Assembly (NCBI GenBank): GCA_944321825.1
Contig: CALUMU010000004.1
Span: forward strand, 62,001 to 126,000
Source: Candidatus Amulumruptor caecigallinarius
Lineage (GTDB): Bacteria > Bacteroidota > Bacteroidia > Bacteroidales > Muribaculaceae
DNA: 64,000 bases
Reading direction: 5' to 3'
In this document: positions 8,452 through 17,512 of the stretch, in pieces
Layout: each line of letters begins with the position of its first letter
How positions within the stretch are numbered: the first letter of the stretch is position 1
The notes under the pieces: generated by a model
Told to the model about the DNA's origin: nothing
Databases searched by the model: none
Seen by the model: the letters and a program-made list of their open reading frames with translations, nothing else
Program-made: the position numbers and the translations under genes

Positions 8452-9162
8452 CTATTTGATGCGGAACATATAGCCGGCGGTTACTTCTATCGAGCTTGGA
8501 CGCGAGGATGAGAACGTCGCTTTTTTGTCAGAGTCAAACAGGTTGCCGAGTCCGAAATAGTAGCGGGCTTCAATCATGACGCTGTTGCGTCGGTTGATTT
8601 TCCACTCAGCTCCGATGCCGGCCGTGATACCATAGTCTATCTTGTTTTTGATGGGCATGGTCATCTGTTCGGTCTGGCGTGATGAGACAGGGAATCCGTC
8701 TACAGTAGTTATGTTATTGTAGTCGAAGTTTGCTTTAGTGCTGTTGGCAATCATGAAAGCGACCTCCGGCCCGAGGTTGATGAAACACTTGAATTTTTTC
8801 GGTCCGAAAAAGATATGCGTCATCACCGGTATGGTTACATATGTCAGCTGGCGGCTGAACGAGAACTCCTGCCCAGGGTCGTAGCTCTCCTTCCACCCTC
8901 GTTGGCTGATGTTTATTTCGCCGACTACACCGACGTGCTTCTCTTCGGTATATCTCACCACAGCTCCTGCAGTCCACCCCATAATCATCGATTCAGGCAC
9001 CTTGGGCATGAAGGATACATTTGACATGGTGACACCGGCTTTTGCTCCGATCGAAAAATCAGAGCGGTATGTTCTCTGGGCTTCAGCCGATGTCGGCAGC
9101 ATTAACCCTACGGCAGTAATGGCCACCGAGGCTACGGATTTTAGTATATGCGGTTTCTGCAT
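8452..9162 (-). CDS. PorT-like outer-membrane beta-barrel protein
   Basis: 236 residues with a signal peptide ending about ...SAEAQ. Alternating hydrophobic strands follow, e.g. FSIGAKAGVTMSNV, GWTAGAVVRY, VGVVGEINISQRG and MIEARYYFGLGNLF. The end AGYMFRIK carries a typical C-terminal barrel signal. The profile matches small PorT/OMP_b-brl_2 barrels common in Bacteroidota. PorT itself is a type IX secretion component, but many paralogues of unknown role share this fold, so no function is claimed. It follows the LysM gene by 11 nt and is probably the last gene of that operon. Confidence 0.8.
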   Translation of the reverse strand: MQKPHILKSVASVAITAVGLMLPTSAEAQRTYRSDFSIGAKAGVTMSNVSFMPKVPESMIMGWTAGAVVRYTEEKHVGVVGEINISQRGWKESYDPGQEFSFSRQLTYVTIPVMTHIFFGPKKFKCFINLGPEVAFMIANSTKANFDYNNITTVDGFPVSSRQTEQMTMPIKNKIDYGITAGIGAEWKINRRNSVMIEARYYFGLGNLFDSDKKATFSSSRPSSIEVTAGYMFRIK

Positions 9163-9173
9163 GAGGATTAAGC

Positions 9174-10871
9174 TTACAAATCCTGATAGTCCACGTTGCC
9201 GCTGGGACGGTAATTGATAAGCATTATCCGCTCGTTATACCATCCGGCATCGGCACTGTCTGATGCTTTGCGGAACTTGAACCCGTGTTGTACCCCTTGA
9301 TACGAAGGTGCTTCAATCGATAAATCTCCGTTATTGGACTTTAACGTCCGCAGCAGGAAAATACCGCAGTCGAAACCCATTATGCCCGGATGTGGTATAG
9401 ATGGGCTTATCTGTGTGCCGTATTTTTCTTTGTACGATGCCATGACGTGTTTGGTGTAGCGGTCGTCGCTATCATCGACAAAGCGTGAGTAATATGTGGC
9501 GTTGAGTTTGTGCAGGTTTTCAAGAGTCTCGCCCCGGTATGTAATCCATTCGGGATAGCCGAACATGGTTAGGTCGCCTGTGCTGTTCTCCTTAAACTTG
9601 AGTAGCGCATCGAGTGTCCTGTTGATGTCACGCTGTGAGCCTTGGGTCGGTACAAATACATAGTCCTCAGAGTCTGACAGAGAGGATAAGGCTTCGATTG
9701 TCAGGTCGCCTGTGTAGGGGATGGACACAAACTGCACTCCGTCAGCGGTCAGTCGTGCCTTGATGTCTGTCATGAACTGGTTGCGGTCGCTCTGTCCTTC
9801 TTTGACGAGAAGCACGGGTGTGTGGTTTTTGTATTTGCCCATGAATCCTTCAACCGCTTTGGCATACATGACTTCCTGAGGGACAGTGGCCTGCATCATA
9901 GCCGGATTGGTCAGATAGCTCTTGTCGCGTACATTGAAGATATTGAATACCATTACATCGTTGGCACGTCCATATTCACCTACCATCTCTAATCCTCCTT
10001 TTATATCGACCGGAGGGATTATGACCTGCATGTGCTTCATCTCCGCGCGGTCGAGGATGCTTTTGAGTGTGGAATCCGAACTGCCTACGTCATAAGTGGT
10101 TATGTGTATCGGACGGTCTAATTCACGCAGTGTGTCCACGGCAAGCAGAAAACCTTTGTAGAACTCCAGACTGTACTGTGCATCACGGTCTTTCTTAGGT
10201 GCATCAAGGTCAAACGACAGCAGAACAGCGATGTCGATGCTCGATGCATCGCGTTTGCGCTGGGCGTGTATCTGCGACTCGACATTGCGTACTATCTCGT
10301 GGTTGGTCTCCGGCGCGTCGTCAGGTGACGGTATGATGAGCGACATGCCGGCTTTGAGACCTGAACGTATGGCAGGATTGGCATCCATGAGTTGCTCGGT
10401 CGTGATGCCGTAGCGGTGCGAGATGCCGTAAATGGTTTCTCCTTTGACAACATCGTGTGTCACTGTCTGTGTGGAGGACTGAGAGTTGATGTCGGTTTTG
10501 GCGGTTACGTTGCCGCTGTCTGAGCCGGAGTCCGCGTTGTCGGATGGTTGTGTTGACGGTGTCGGTACGCCGTCTGTGAAATCTTCGGCTGGAAAATACA
10601 GGATGTCGTTAGCTTTAAGTCCGTCATAGACGGTAGGGTTGTAAAATATAATCTGCTCCTGTGACAACCCGAGCTTACGGCTGAGGGAATAAAGCGTCTC
10701 TTTTTTGACTACCTTATAATAATAGTATTTTTTACCGTTGATGTCTTTAATGGGCAGCTCTGTGACAGGGGATGCCAAGGCTGTTAGTCCGATAGCGACT
10801 ACGGCCATAATCATAATGACAGAGCGTTTCGATGCTCGGAGTATGGAGGCTAAGTGTATCATGAAATTCAA
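9174..10871 (-). CDS. LysM-domain protein with type I periplasmic-binding fold
   Basis: 565 residues: an N-terminal signal/anchor (about 15-34), two LysM repeats (about 50-94 and 138-181) that should bind peptidoglycan, a Ser/Thr/Asp-rich linker between them, and a C-terminal domain from about 205. The C-terminal domain resembles type I periplasmic-binding proteins (IDIAVLLSFDLDAPK, YSLEFYKGFLLAVDTL, VFVPTQGSQ, GFDCGIFLL). It is therefore likely a periplasmic or outer-membrane-associated wall-binding protein, not a transporter subunit; no permease gene is nearby. It lies 38 nt downstream of the PBP1A-like gene, which suggests a wall-linked role. Confidence 0.85.
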   Translation of the reverse strand: MNFMIHLASILRASKRSVIMIMAVVAIGLTALASPVTELPIKDINGKKYYYYKVVKKETLYSLSRKLGLSQEQIIFYNPTVYDGLKANDILYFPAEDFTDGVPTPSTQPSDNADSGSDSGNVTAKTDINSQSSTQTVTHDVVKGETIYGISHRYGITTEQLMDANPAIRSGLKAGMSLIIPSPDDAPETNHEIVRNVESQIHAQRKRDASSIDIAVLLSFDLDAPKKDRDAQYSLEFYKGFLLAVDTLRELDRPIHITTYDVGSSDSTLKSILDRAEMKHMQVIIPPVDIKGGLEMVGEYGRANDVMVFNIFNVRDKSYLTNPAMMQATVPQEVMYAKAVEGFMGKYKNHTPVLLVKEGQSDRNQFMTDIKARLTADGVQFVSIPYTGDLTIEALSSLSDSEDYVFVPTQGSQRDINRTLDALLKFKENSTGDLTMFGYPEWITYRGETLENLHKLNATYYSRFVDDSDDRYTKHVMASYKEKYGTQISPSIPHPGIMGFDCGIFLLRTLKSNNGDLSIEAPSYQGVQHGFKFRKASDSADAGWYNERIMLINYRPSGNVDYQDL

Positions 10872-10909
10872 TGATTGTATTGTGGTCGGGGAGAGCTGCT
10901 GACGTGCGA

Positions 10910-13297
10910 TTAGTCAAATATGCCCTCAATAGAAGTTTCTGTTGCATTGTTGTCGGCATCAGACAAATCTTCTTCGCCGAAATATTCTTTCTCACAGAGG
11001 TCTATGTCAGCTGGGAACTCAAACTTGGTGGACTGGCTGTATGGAAGAGATTTGTCGCCATAGACTTTCTTCATAAACAGTCCGTAGATTGGTAAAGCCA
11101 TTGCGGCTCCCTGTCCGTAGGCCATGGTGTTGAAATGGATGTAACGTTCGTCTCCGCCCACCCATGTGCCGGCTACGAGTTCTGGGGTAAATCCCATAAA
11201 CCATCCGTCGGCATTGTAGTTGGTCGTACCTGTTTTGCCTCCCATCTCCGCCGTGATGTTGTAGGGTGCACGGCGCACACGAGAGCCGGTACCGCCGCTA
11301 ACCACGTTCATCAGCATAGAGAGAATCTTATAATATGCTTTTTCGCTTATGACTTCGGTATATCGGGGCGTAAATTCGCTGATGATATTGCCTTGCGCAT
11401 CGGCTATAGCGGTGACATACATGGGAGCTGCACGCATTCCCTTGTTGGCAAATGCTGTATATGCGCTGACCATTTCCTGTACCGACACGTCGCACGGACC
11501 GAGCGCGAGCGACATCACTGGGTCAAGGCGTGAATTGATGCCGAAGTTGTGCATATGCCTGACAAGTTCAGTAGGCGATAGCTCGCTGATGAGACGTGCT
11601 GATATCCAGTTGTTTGAATTGGTCAGAGCCCATCGCAGATTCACCATTTCTCCTACACGCGCCCTGCTCGCATTGCGTGGCATCCATACATTGCCGGCTT
11701 CATCGGTGATTACTGGCTGGGTATTGGAGAACATGTCGCAAGGGGTGAACCCCTCCTCCATGGCATATGTGTAGAGGAAAGGCTTAACGGTCGAACCAAT
11801 CTGTCTGCGACCCGTCGATACCATATCGTATTGGAAAAACGGGAAGCTCGGGCCGCCTACATATGCTTTGACCGCCCCGGTCTTGGGATCCATGGCCATG
11901 AAGCCTGTGCGCAGGAATGACTTGTGATAGAGGAGCGAGTCCATGGGGGTCATCACTGTGTCGACTATGCCAGCATAGCTGAATACTTTCATGTCGCGGG
12001 GTGTACGGAAGGCTTCGTCTATTTCCTCCCTGCTGTTGCCGGCAAGTTTCATGACCCGGTAACGCTCGGTTTGCTTCATAGCCACCTTGATAAGGTGGTT
12101 GAGGCGTATCTCGCTGATTTCGGCGCGGTTGCCTGTATATGGCCCGTATTTGTTGCCACGCTTTTCGCGGAAGAATGCAGGTTGCAGATAGGCACCGAGG
12201 TGTTCCTGAACGGCCTCCTCGGCATATTGCTGCATCCGCGAGTCGAGAGTGGTGTATATCTTAAGTCCGTCATTGTATATGTCGTAGCGGCTGCCGTCAG
12301 GCTTGGGGTTTTTCTCCACCCATCCATACAGTGGGTTAGTGGCCCATTGCAGAGAGTCGTCGGAATATTTCTGCATTTCCCACGAGGCATATTCGCTCTT
12401 GACAGGGTATTTTGCGCGGAGCATACGCCGCAGTTCTTCGCGGAAATATGGAGCCGGGCCGGCTTTGTGGTCCACTCTGTGGAAGTCCAATTCGATAGGG
12501 AGGGCTTTGAGCGAGTCAGCTTCTGCCTCGGTGAGCATCCCGGCTGCCAGCATCTGGTCAAAGACCACATTGCGACGTTCACGGGTGCGTTCGGGATGTC
12601 GTACAGGGTTGTATAACGATGGGTTTTTGACCATGCCTACGAGCATGGCGGCTTCCTGTATGTTGAGCTGAGAAGGCAGTTTGCCGAAATACACCCAAGC
12701 TGCCGACTTGATGCCGACAGCATTATACAAGAAGTCGAACTGGTTGAGATACATCTTAATGATCTCATCTTTACTGTAATACCGCTCGAGCTTTACCGCA
12801 ATCATCCACTCTATAGGTTTCTGCATGGCGCGGCTCAGAATGTTGCTGCTTTTGGGCGAATAAAGCTGCTTGGCGAGCTGCTGGGTGATGGTTGACCCTC
12901 CGCCAGCGTTCTTTTGTCCCATAAGGAGTGTCTTCGTGGCTACGCGCATCAGGGCACGCGCATCTATGCCGGAGTGCTCGCGAAACCGGGAGTCTTCAGT
13001 GGCTATGAGAGCGTCGGTGACATAAGGCGAAATCTCGTCGAAGTCGGCATATACACGGTTGCCTGTATTGCGAAAGAAACGGCCGAGCTCTTGACCGTCT
13101 GCTGAGTATATCACGGACGCAAATTTGTCTTGGGGATTCTTAAGTTCCTCAATGTCGGGCATGTATCCTATGACTCCGTTATATATGAGGGAGAGCAGTA
13201 CGATGACGGCAGTTATGGCAAGGCCGAAACATACCCACATCATGGGTATAAGTCTGCGGACCAGAGGTGTCTTGATTTTTTTGTCGGCCGATTTCAT
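10910..13297 (-). CDS. Bifunctional penicillin-binding protein 1A-like
   Basis: Class A PBP that polymerises lipid II and cross-links peptidoglycan at the outer face of the inner membrane. 795 residues: an N-terminal TM helix (about 20-42), a glycosyltransferase family 51 domain with catalytic Glu101 in EDSRFREHSG and GGSTITQQLAKQLY, and a transpeptidase domain. The transpeptidase has Ser502-x-x-Lys505 (GSTVK), SNN at 561-563 and KTGTT at 688-692. All catalytic motifs are intact. It heads an operon with the LysM and barrel genes. Its own promoter lies at 13374-13404. Confidence 0.93.
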   Translation of the reverse strand: MKSADKKIKTPLVRRLIPMMWVCFGLAITAVIVLLSLIYNGVIGYMPDIEELKNPQDKFASVIYSADGQELGRFFRNTGNRVYADFDEISPYVTDALIATEDSRFREHSGIDARALMRVATKTLLMGQKNAGGGSTITQQLAKQLYSPKSSNILSRAMQKPIEWMIAVKLERYYSKDEIIKMYLNQFDFLYNAVGIKSAAWVYFGKLPSQLNIQEAAMLVGMVKNPSLYNPVRHPERTRERRNVVFDQMLAAGMLTEAEADSLKALPIELDFHRVDHKAGPAPYFREELRRMLRAKYPVKSEYASWEMQKYSDDSLQWATNPLYGWVEKNPKPDGSRYDIYNDGLKIYTTLDSRMQQYAEEAVQEHLGAYLQPAFFREKRGNKYGPYTGNRAEISEIRLNHLIKVAMKQTERYRVMKLAGNSREEIDEAFRTPRDMKVFSYAGIVDTVMTPMDSLLYHKSFLRTGFMAMDPKTGAVKAYVGGPSFPFFQYDMVSTGRRQIGSTVKPFLYTYAMEEGFTPCDMFSNTQPVITDEAGNVWMPRNASRARVGEMVNLRWALTNSNNWISARLISELSPTELVRHMHNFGINSRLDPVMSLALGPCDVSVQEMVSAYTAFANKGMRAAPMYVTAIADAQGNIISEFTPRYTEVISEKAYYKILSMLMNVVSGGTGSRVRRAPYNITAEMGGKTGTTNYNADGWFMGFTPELVAGTWVGGDERYIHFNTMAYGQGAAMALPIYGLFMKKVYGDKSLPYSQSTKFEFPADIDLCEKEYFGEEDLSDADNNATETSIEGIFD

Positions 13298-13373
13298 TCT
13301 CCGGTAATGTTAATATGAGATTCCATTAAGTAGACGGATACAGGCCATGTATCCGCAAGTAACGAACAATGCA

Positions 13374-13404
13374 CAAAATTAAGCATTATTTCCGATATCC
13401 GCAA
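13374..13404 (-). promoter_or_regulatory. Promoter of the PBP1A-LysM-barrel operon
   Basis: Minus-strand TTG (13404-13402), a 20-nt spacer and TAATTTTG (13381-13374) match the Bacteroidetes consensus. The expected start near 13367 gives a leader of about 70 nt before the PBP1A ATG. Confidence 0.7.
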
Positions 13405-13619
13405 TCTGTTGTGGGCATCCTTGTCGGGCTGTGTATCTCGTGTGGGATTATGGATGTTCAAAACCATAGAATGCGGTAAGTGTTATTATATACGAGTACG
13501 GGGCGATGACTTGGAGGTCACGGGCTTTAGTCCATATCGGTAAAGAGTAGACATCTCAGTCTGTGCAATCGTGGCTCTATCTATTGCAGATATTTTACTT
13601 AATATAATTAATTACTATC
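13405..13619. other. Intergenic region without a recognised gene
   Basis: The space between the leftward PBP1A promoter and the rightward secreted-protein gene. I see no ORF with coding character and no tRNA. No TAnnTTTG box with a matching TTG could be found for the rightward gene; only an AT-rich stretch (13588-13617) directly precedes its ATG. Confidence 0.5.
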
Positions 13620-15401
13620 ATGAGACAATATTTACTCTTTGTCCTGTCACTGGTGTCTGTCGCTATCTCGGTCAATGCTACGATAAGTGAGGATGATATA
13701 CCGCCAGTGTTCAATGCAGACAGGTCGGTATACGACCCTAACGACCATACGCCTGAAGAGGTGGTTCAGTTTATCCGTGATTATATTCAGGACAATTACG
13801 TAGCCAGTAATATCCCCAGTCCGTTGGATGCGGATTATTACTTAGATTTGTTTACTGAGAGGAAGCTTATCCCACTTTACTGCATGGAAGAGGATAGCTG
13901 TTATGTTTGCGATGTGCCAGTGCTAAGAGGTGAGTGGAAAATTTATTCCAAGGCATATTTTGAGACCACCGACAATGACCGTAATGAATATATATGGGGT
14001 ACCAGCGAACAGAACGCGCCTGCAGGGTGTGGTGGGGGTGCATATTTCATGAATTCTACAGAGTGGCGTAAGATGTCCCATCCTGGAGCCAACTGTGCTA
14101 TACAGATACCTCAGGGCAGTACAAACCAAAACCACATCTATTATAACTGCCAACTTAAGTTCCGTCCAGATGTGAGTGGAGATAATTGGAACGGCGATTT
14201 TATCATGTCAGCAACACAGGCAGGGACTCCGCCGTCGCTTGAAATAGAAGGTGTGGGGACTGCTATATCTTCGTTTGCAGGCAAAGTGGATTTCACAATC
14301 AAGCCGATGTCGGTATATGAGCCTGACAAGCAGTCATACACGGTGGTTATGACCTTTACTGACCGTTATGGAGTACATCAATCTGTGACTACTACAGTGA
14401 CGGGGCTTCATGGGACTTTTGAAAATGTGGCTGTGCTTCAGGGAGGGGCGACTACGCTATGTGCCATTAAAGCTTCAGGTTCAGAACTTCCGGTTTACAA
14501 TAATGATGGAGAGCTGTCTGTGGTTAGGCAGAATGTGGCTACAGAGAAGCCTGGAGAGGTAGATATAACCACTTTTGCCGAGCCTTATATCATAGGTGCT
14601 ATCAAAGATATTGACTGGAATCCTGTTAAGCTGCTGGCCAAGGTGGAGGATGTCCGCCATCCGGGGTATACTAAGTCAGTGGGGGCTGGCACTCCGTTGT
14701 GTGAAATAACACCGTCGGCCACGAATGCTTATACCACGATGGTGTGGGAGAATGTCCAGTTTATTGCACAGGCATCTAATACGGCTGCAACCGATGTGAT
14801 GAGATATAGGTTTATCACTGTGTTGCCAACGAGTGTGACAGAAAGCAATCCATGGCAGTCGGTCAACTCAGGCAAGCAGTATTTCCCGAGGCCAGGAGAG
14901 ATATTTGCTCCGAATACGGTGGCTTGTATTACGGATTCAGGCGACAAAGCCGGTAGTGCCACACAGGAGGCATACAACATGGTCTCGGAGACTCGTGACG
15001 GCAACTGGGTGCAGGAGTGGTATGATGCCTCCTGTGAAACCGTGGCTGCAGGAGTCGGGACTGCATGGCGTGCAGACAACAAGGATGGGGGTACAGGAGC
15101 ATATCTGTTGCCGGGAGAGCATGTCGGGCATAATGGGGAGGTTCTTGCTTATTATGTGTATCTGGATATGTCGGATGGTGTCAGTGGTAGCCCTCGGCAG
15201 GCAATCTATTGGAACTATACAGTAGATCCTTCCTCTATAGATGGCGTGGTCCATGAATCCAGAGATTTGGATGGCGTACAAGTCGATGTCTACAATATGC
15301 AGGGAGTTTGTATACGCCGTAATGTTCCGGTGGCTGAGGCGTTAGATAATCTTCCTAAAGGCATATATATCTACGACGGTCACAAATACATGGTTCGGTG
15401 A
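13620..15401 (+). CDS. Secreted protein with a short type IX-like C-terminal sorting domain
   Basis: 593 residues with a clear signal peptide (LLFVLSLVSVAISVNA). No enzyme motif was recognised in the body; it is rich in Gly, Ser, Thr and aromatic residues and probably forms beta-sandwich modules. The C-terminal ~40 residues contain VDVYNMQGVCIRR and end LPKGIYIYDGHKYMVR. That resembles the V.Y.MQG...LP.GIYI...K..V pattern of Bacteroidota type IX cargo signals or their shortened Muribaculaceae versions. sprA, encoding the type IX translocon, is in the same window. An inverted repeat at 15439-15479 follows the stop. Role unknown. Confidence 0.7.
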   Translation: MRQYLLFVLSLVSVAISVNATISEDDIPPVFNADRSVYDPNDHTPEEVVQFIRDYIQDNYVASNIPSPLDADYYLDLFTERKLIPLYCMEEDSCYVCDVPVLRGEWKIYSKAYFETTDNDRNEYIWGTSEQNAPAGCGGGAYFMNSTEWRKMSHPGANCAIQIPQGSTNQNHIYYNCQLKFRPDVSGDNWNGDFIMSATQAGTPPSLEIEGVGTAISSFAGKVDFTIKPMSVYEPDKQSYTVVMTFTDRYGVHQSVTTTVTGLHGTFENVAVLQGGATTLCAIKASGSELPVYNNDGELSVVRQNVATEKPGEVDITTFAEPYIIGAIKDIDWNPVKLLAKVEDVRHPGYTKSVGAGTPLCEITPSATNAYTTMVWENVQFIAQASNTAATDVMRYRFITVLPTSVTESNPWQSVNSGKQYFPRPGEIFAPNTVACITDSGDKAGSATQEAYNMVSETRDGNWVQEWYDASCETVAAGVGTAWRADNKDGGTGAYLLPGEHVGHNGEVLAYYVYLDMSDGVSGSPRQAIYWNYTVDPSSIDGVVHESRDLDGVQVDVYNMQGVCIRRNVPVAEALDNLPKGIYIYDGHKYMVR

Positions 15402-15438
15402 CGATAGATTTACGTTGAGTCTGCGCCAATGTTAGAAC

Positions 15439-15479
15439 TGCGCCCTCAAAAGTTTTTTGGATTAACTTCTGGGGGCGCA
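15439..15479 (+). terminator. Inverted repeat, probable terminator
   Basis: TGCGCCC (15439-15445) pairs with GGGCGCA (15473-15479), with an inner AAGTT/AACTT helix. The following CTTATTATTT is only moderately T-rich. It lies 37 nt after the secreted-protein stop and 45 nt before the convergent hflX stop. Confidence 0.5.
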
Positions 15480-15524
15480 CCTTATTATTTACACAGCCAA
15501 AATTGTAACTGATAGGTTGCTGTA

Positions 15525-16748
15525 TCACCTGAGTTCTTCTTCGTCGTATTTCTGGTATAGGAGGTCGTTGTAGGGAAACCGTGACAGATGTATCTCCCTC
15601 GCCTTGTCGTAGAGGATGCGGCGCAGCTCTTCGATGTTTGTCCCGTCTTTGGCGGAGATGAATACGCAGTTGTCGTTCATACGGTTCATCCAGGTGGCCC
15701 TGAGTTCGTCAAGGGAGATGTTTTCGCGGGTGCGTGGAGTGAGGTCGTCCTCGTCTTTGGGCTGGTAGGTGAATGCGTCGATTTTATTAAACACCATGAT
15801 GACAGGCTTCTCAGCCCCTTTGCAGAGGTCGTTGAGCGTCTTGTTGACAACGTCAATCTGGTCCTCGAATGTCGGGTGGGAGATGTCCACCACATGCACC
15901 AATATGTCGGCTTCGCGCACCTCGTCGAGGGTCGATTTAAACGAATCGACAAGATGCGTGGGCAGTTTGCGTATGAACCCTACGGTGTCGGTGAGCAGAA
16001 ACGGCAGGTTCTCGATGGTGACTTTCCTGACGGTGGTGTCCAAGGTGGCGAAGAGCTTGTTTTCGGCAAACACGTCGCTCTTGCTGAGGAGGTTCATAAG
16101 CGTGGATTTGCCTACGTTGGTGTAGCCTACCAGAGCCACACGTGTCAGTTTGCCACGGTTTTTGCGCTGTATGGACTTCTGCTTGTCGATGCTTTTCAGC
16201 TCCTCTTTCAGGCGCGAGATGCGGTCGAGTATGATGCGGCGGTCGGTCTCTATCTGCGTTTCGCCGGGGCCGCGCATGCCTATGCCGCCACGCTGACGCT
16301 CGAGGTGTGTCCACATACGGGTGAGGCGGGGCAGCAGATATTGGTATTGCGCCAGTTCGACCTGTGTCTTTGCATTGGCGGTCTGTGCGCGCTTGGCAAA
16401 AATGTCGAGGATGAGGCTTGTGCGGTCAAGGATTTTTACCTTTAGCTCTGACTCTATGTTGCTGACCTGCTTGCTTGTCAGGTCGTCGTCGAATATAGCC
16501 ATGCCTATGTCGTTGGCTTCAATGTATTCCCGTATCTCCTCTAATTTGCCTTTGCCTACGAATGTGCGCGGGTTGGGGTAGTCGAGCTTCTGGGTGAATG
16601 TCTTGACCGTCTCTGCTCCGGCAGTGTCGGCGAGAAACTCCAGCTCGTCGAGGTACTCCTTGGCCTTGGTTTCGCTCTGCGCAGGGGTTACGAGGCCGAC
16701 TAATACGGCCCGCTCGGTCACCTCCTTATTTAATATCATGTCTTTCAT
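15525..16748 (-). CDS. hflX: Ribosome-associated GTPase HflX
   Basis: GTPase that binds the 50S subunit and splits or rescues stalled ribosomes under stress. It has an N-terminal HflX domain (RTFVGKGKLEEI, GMAIFDDDL), a linker with the GMRGPGETQIE signature, then the G domain: VGYTNVGKST (P-loop), DTVGFI (G3) and FNKID (G4). I prefer the ATG at 16748 (MKDMILNKEV), where family similarity begins. An in-frame ATG at 16787 would add 13 residues, and a TATTTTTG box at 16782-16775 falls inside that extension. Divergent from the riboswitch operon. Confidence 0.93.
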   Translation of the reverse strand: MKDMILNKEVTERAVLVGLVTPAQSETKAKEYLDELEFLADTAGAETVKTFTQKLDYPNPRTFVGKGKLEEIREYIEANDIGMAIFDDDLTSKQVSNIESELKVKILDRTSLILDIFAKRAQTANAKTQVELAQYQYLLPRLTRMWTHLERQRGGIGMRGPGETQIETDRRIILDRISRLKEELKSIDKQKSIQRKNRGKLTRVALVGYTNVGKSTLMNLLSKSDVFAENKLFATLDTTVRKVTIENLPFLLTDTVGFIRKLPTHLVDSFKSTLDEVREADILVHVVDISHPTFEDQIDVVNKTLNDLCKGAEKPVIMVFNKIDAFTYQPKDEDDLTPRTRENISLDELRATWMNRMNDNCVFISAKDGTNIEELRRILYDKAREIHLSRFPYNDLLYQKYDEEELR

Positions 16749-16855
16749 TTCCGGCTCGTGTGGATTAATCCCTGCAAAAATACGCATAAAATCTCATAAA
16801 TGTGATTTAGCGGGTGTGTAATTGCGTATAATTGTGGACGCGGCGTGATAGATTG

Positions 16856-16886
16856 TTGTTTATTCAAGAAAAATTTCGTTAATTTG
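16856..16886 (+). promoter_or_regulatory. Promoter of the cobalamin-riboswitch operon
   Basis: TTG (16856-16858), a 20-nt spacer and TTAATTTG (16879-16886) match the Bacteroidetes promoter with one mismatch in the -7 box. The expected start near 16893 coincides with the 5' edge of the riboswitch aptamer, which supports both calls. Confidence 0.7.
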
Positions 16887-16892
16887 CATCCG

Positions 16893-17080
16893 CATAGGTG
16901 GCGGTAACAATCGACACCGCCTTAAAAGGGAATCAGGTGAGAACCCTGAGCAGACCCGCTACTGTGAGTCCCATCCCGAAACGTGCCCGACCCTCCGCTG
17001 CAAGGAGGTGTGCCATTGGTCCGAGAGAGGGCCGAGAAGGCTGTCGGTACACGGGGACAAGCCAGGAGACCTGCCATGCG
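16893..17080 (+). promoter_or_regulatory. Cobalamin (B12) riboswitch aptamer
   Basis: Conserved elements appear in order: a GGCGGT...ACACCGCC stem, AAAAGGGAATCAGGTGAGAA, CTGAGCAGACCCGCTACTGT, a variable helix, and the diagnostic B12 box AGCCAGGAGACCTGCC (about 17060-17075). These are hallmarks of the AdoCbl-type riboswitch, which normally reduces expression when cobalamin is bound. The expression platform is not clear. Between 17081 and 17296 there is CCGGC...GCCGG with an inner TGTCT/AGACA stem, and a long-range TTTCCGAC (17133-17140)/GTCGGAAA (17230-17237) helix, but no hairpin directly followed by a T-run. Control may be translational or by a less obvious terminator. Confidence 0.92.
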
Positions 17081-17296
17081 ACAAACTGTTTTCATCAATC
17101 TCGTGGATTAGATTTTGAAACAATGAATGTTATTTCCGACGGCACATGTCTTTCCGTGCGCTCGTGCGTCAGCGTGAAAGAAATTGTTCCGGCATGTCTG
17201 TAGACAGGCCGGCCATATTGCCGTGTAGTGTCGGAAACAATCAGGTCGTTGCAATATCTTTTTCCACCTAATAGTTTTTTTAACATTTGCTATAAA

Positions 17297-17512
17297 ATGA
17301 AATGTCCGAGGTGCAAAAAGGATTTCTATCCTGAAACGACCGGCATTGCCGAGTGGGTGGACCGTCAGACCGCCCTTGACAACTTACAGTTGGGCTATAT
17401 AGTCCTGAATTATGGAATACCGATTTGCGAGGGTTGCCTGTCCGATTTTCGTAGCGGCTTTTATACGTGTGCCTGCAATCCCAAATATATAAAGAACCAG
17501 GCTGGAATATGA
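17297..17512 (+). CDS. Small cysteine-rich putative zinc-ribbon protein
   Basis: 71 residues with six Cys: C3PRC6 at the N-terminus, C44EGC47, and C58AC60 near the C-terminus. Paired CxxC knuckles suggest a zinc ribbon or similar metal site. I do not recognise the family. Its TGA overlaps the ATG of the biotin carboxylase gene (ATGA at 17509-17512), so the two are translationally coupled and it is the first gene under the B12 riboswitch. A longer frame from 17228 exists, but the CPRC start is more credible. The role could be in assembly or regulation of the carboxylase; this is inference only. Confidence 0.7.
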   Translation: MKCPRCKKDFYPETTGIAEWVDRQTALDNLQLGYIVLNYGIPICEGCLSDFRSGFYTCACNPKYIKNQAGI

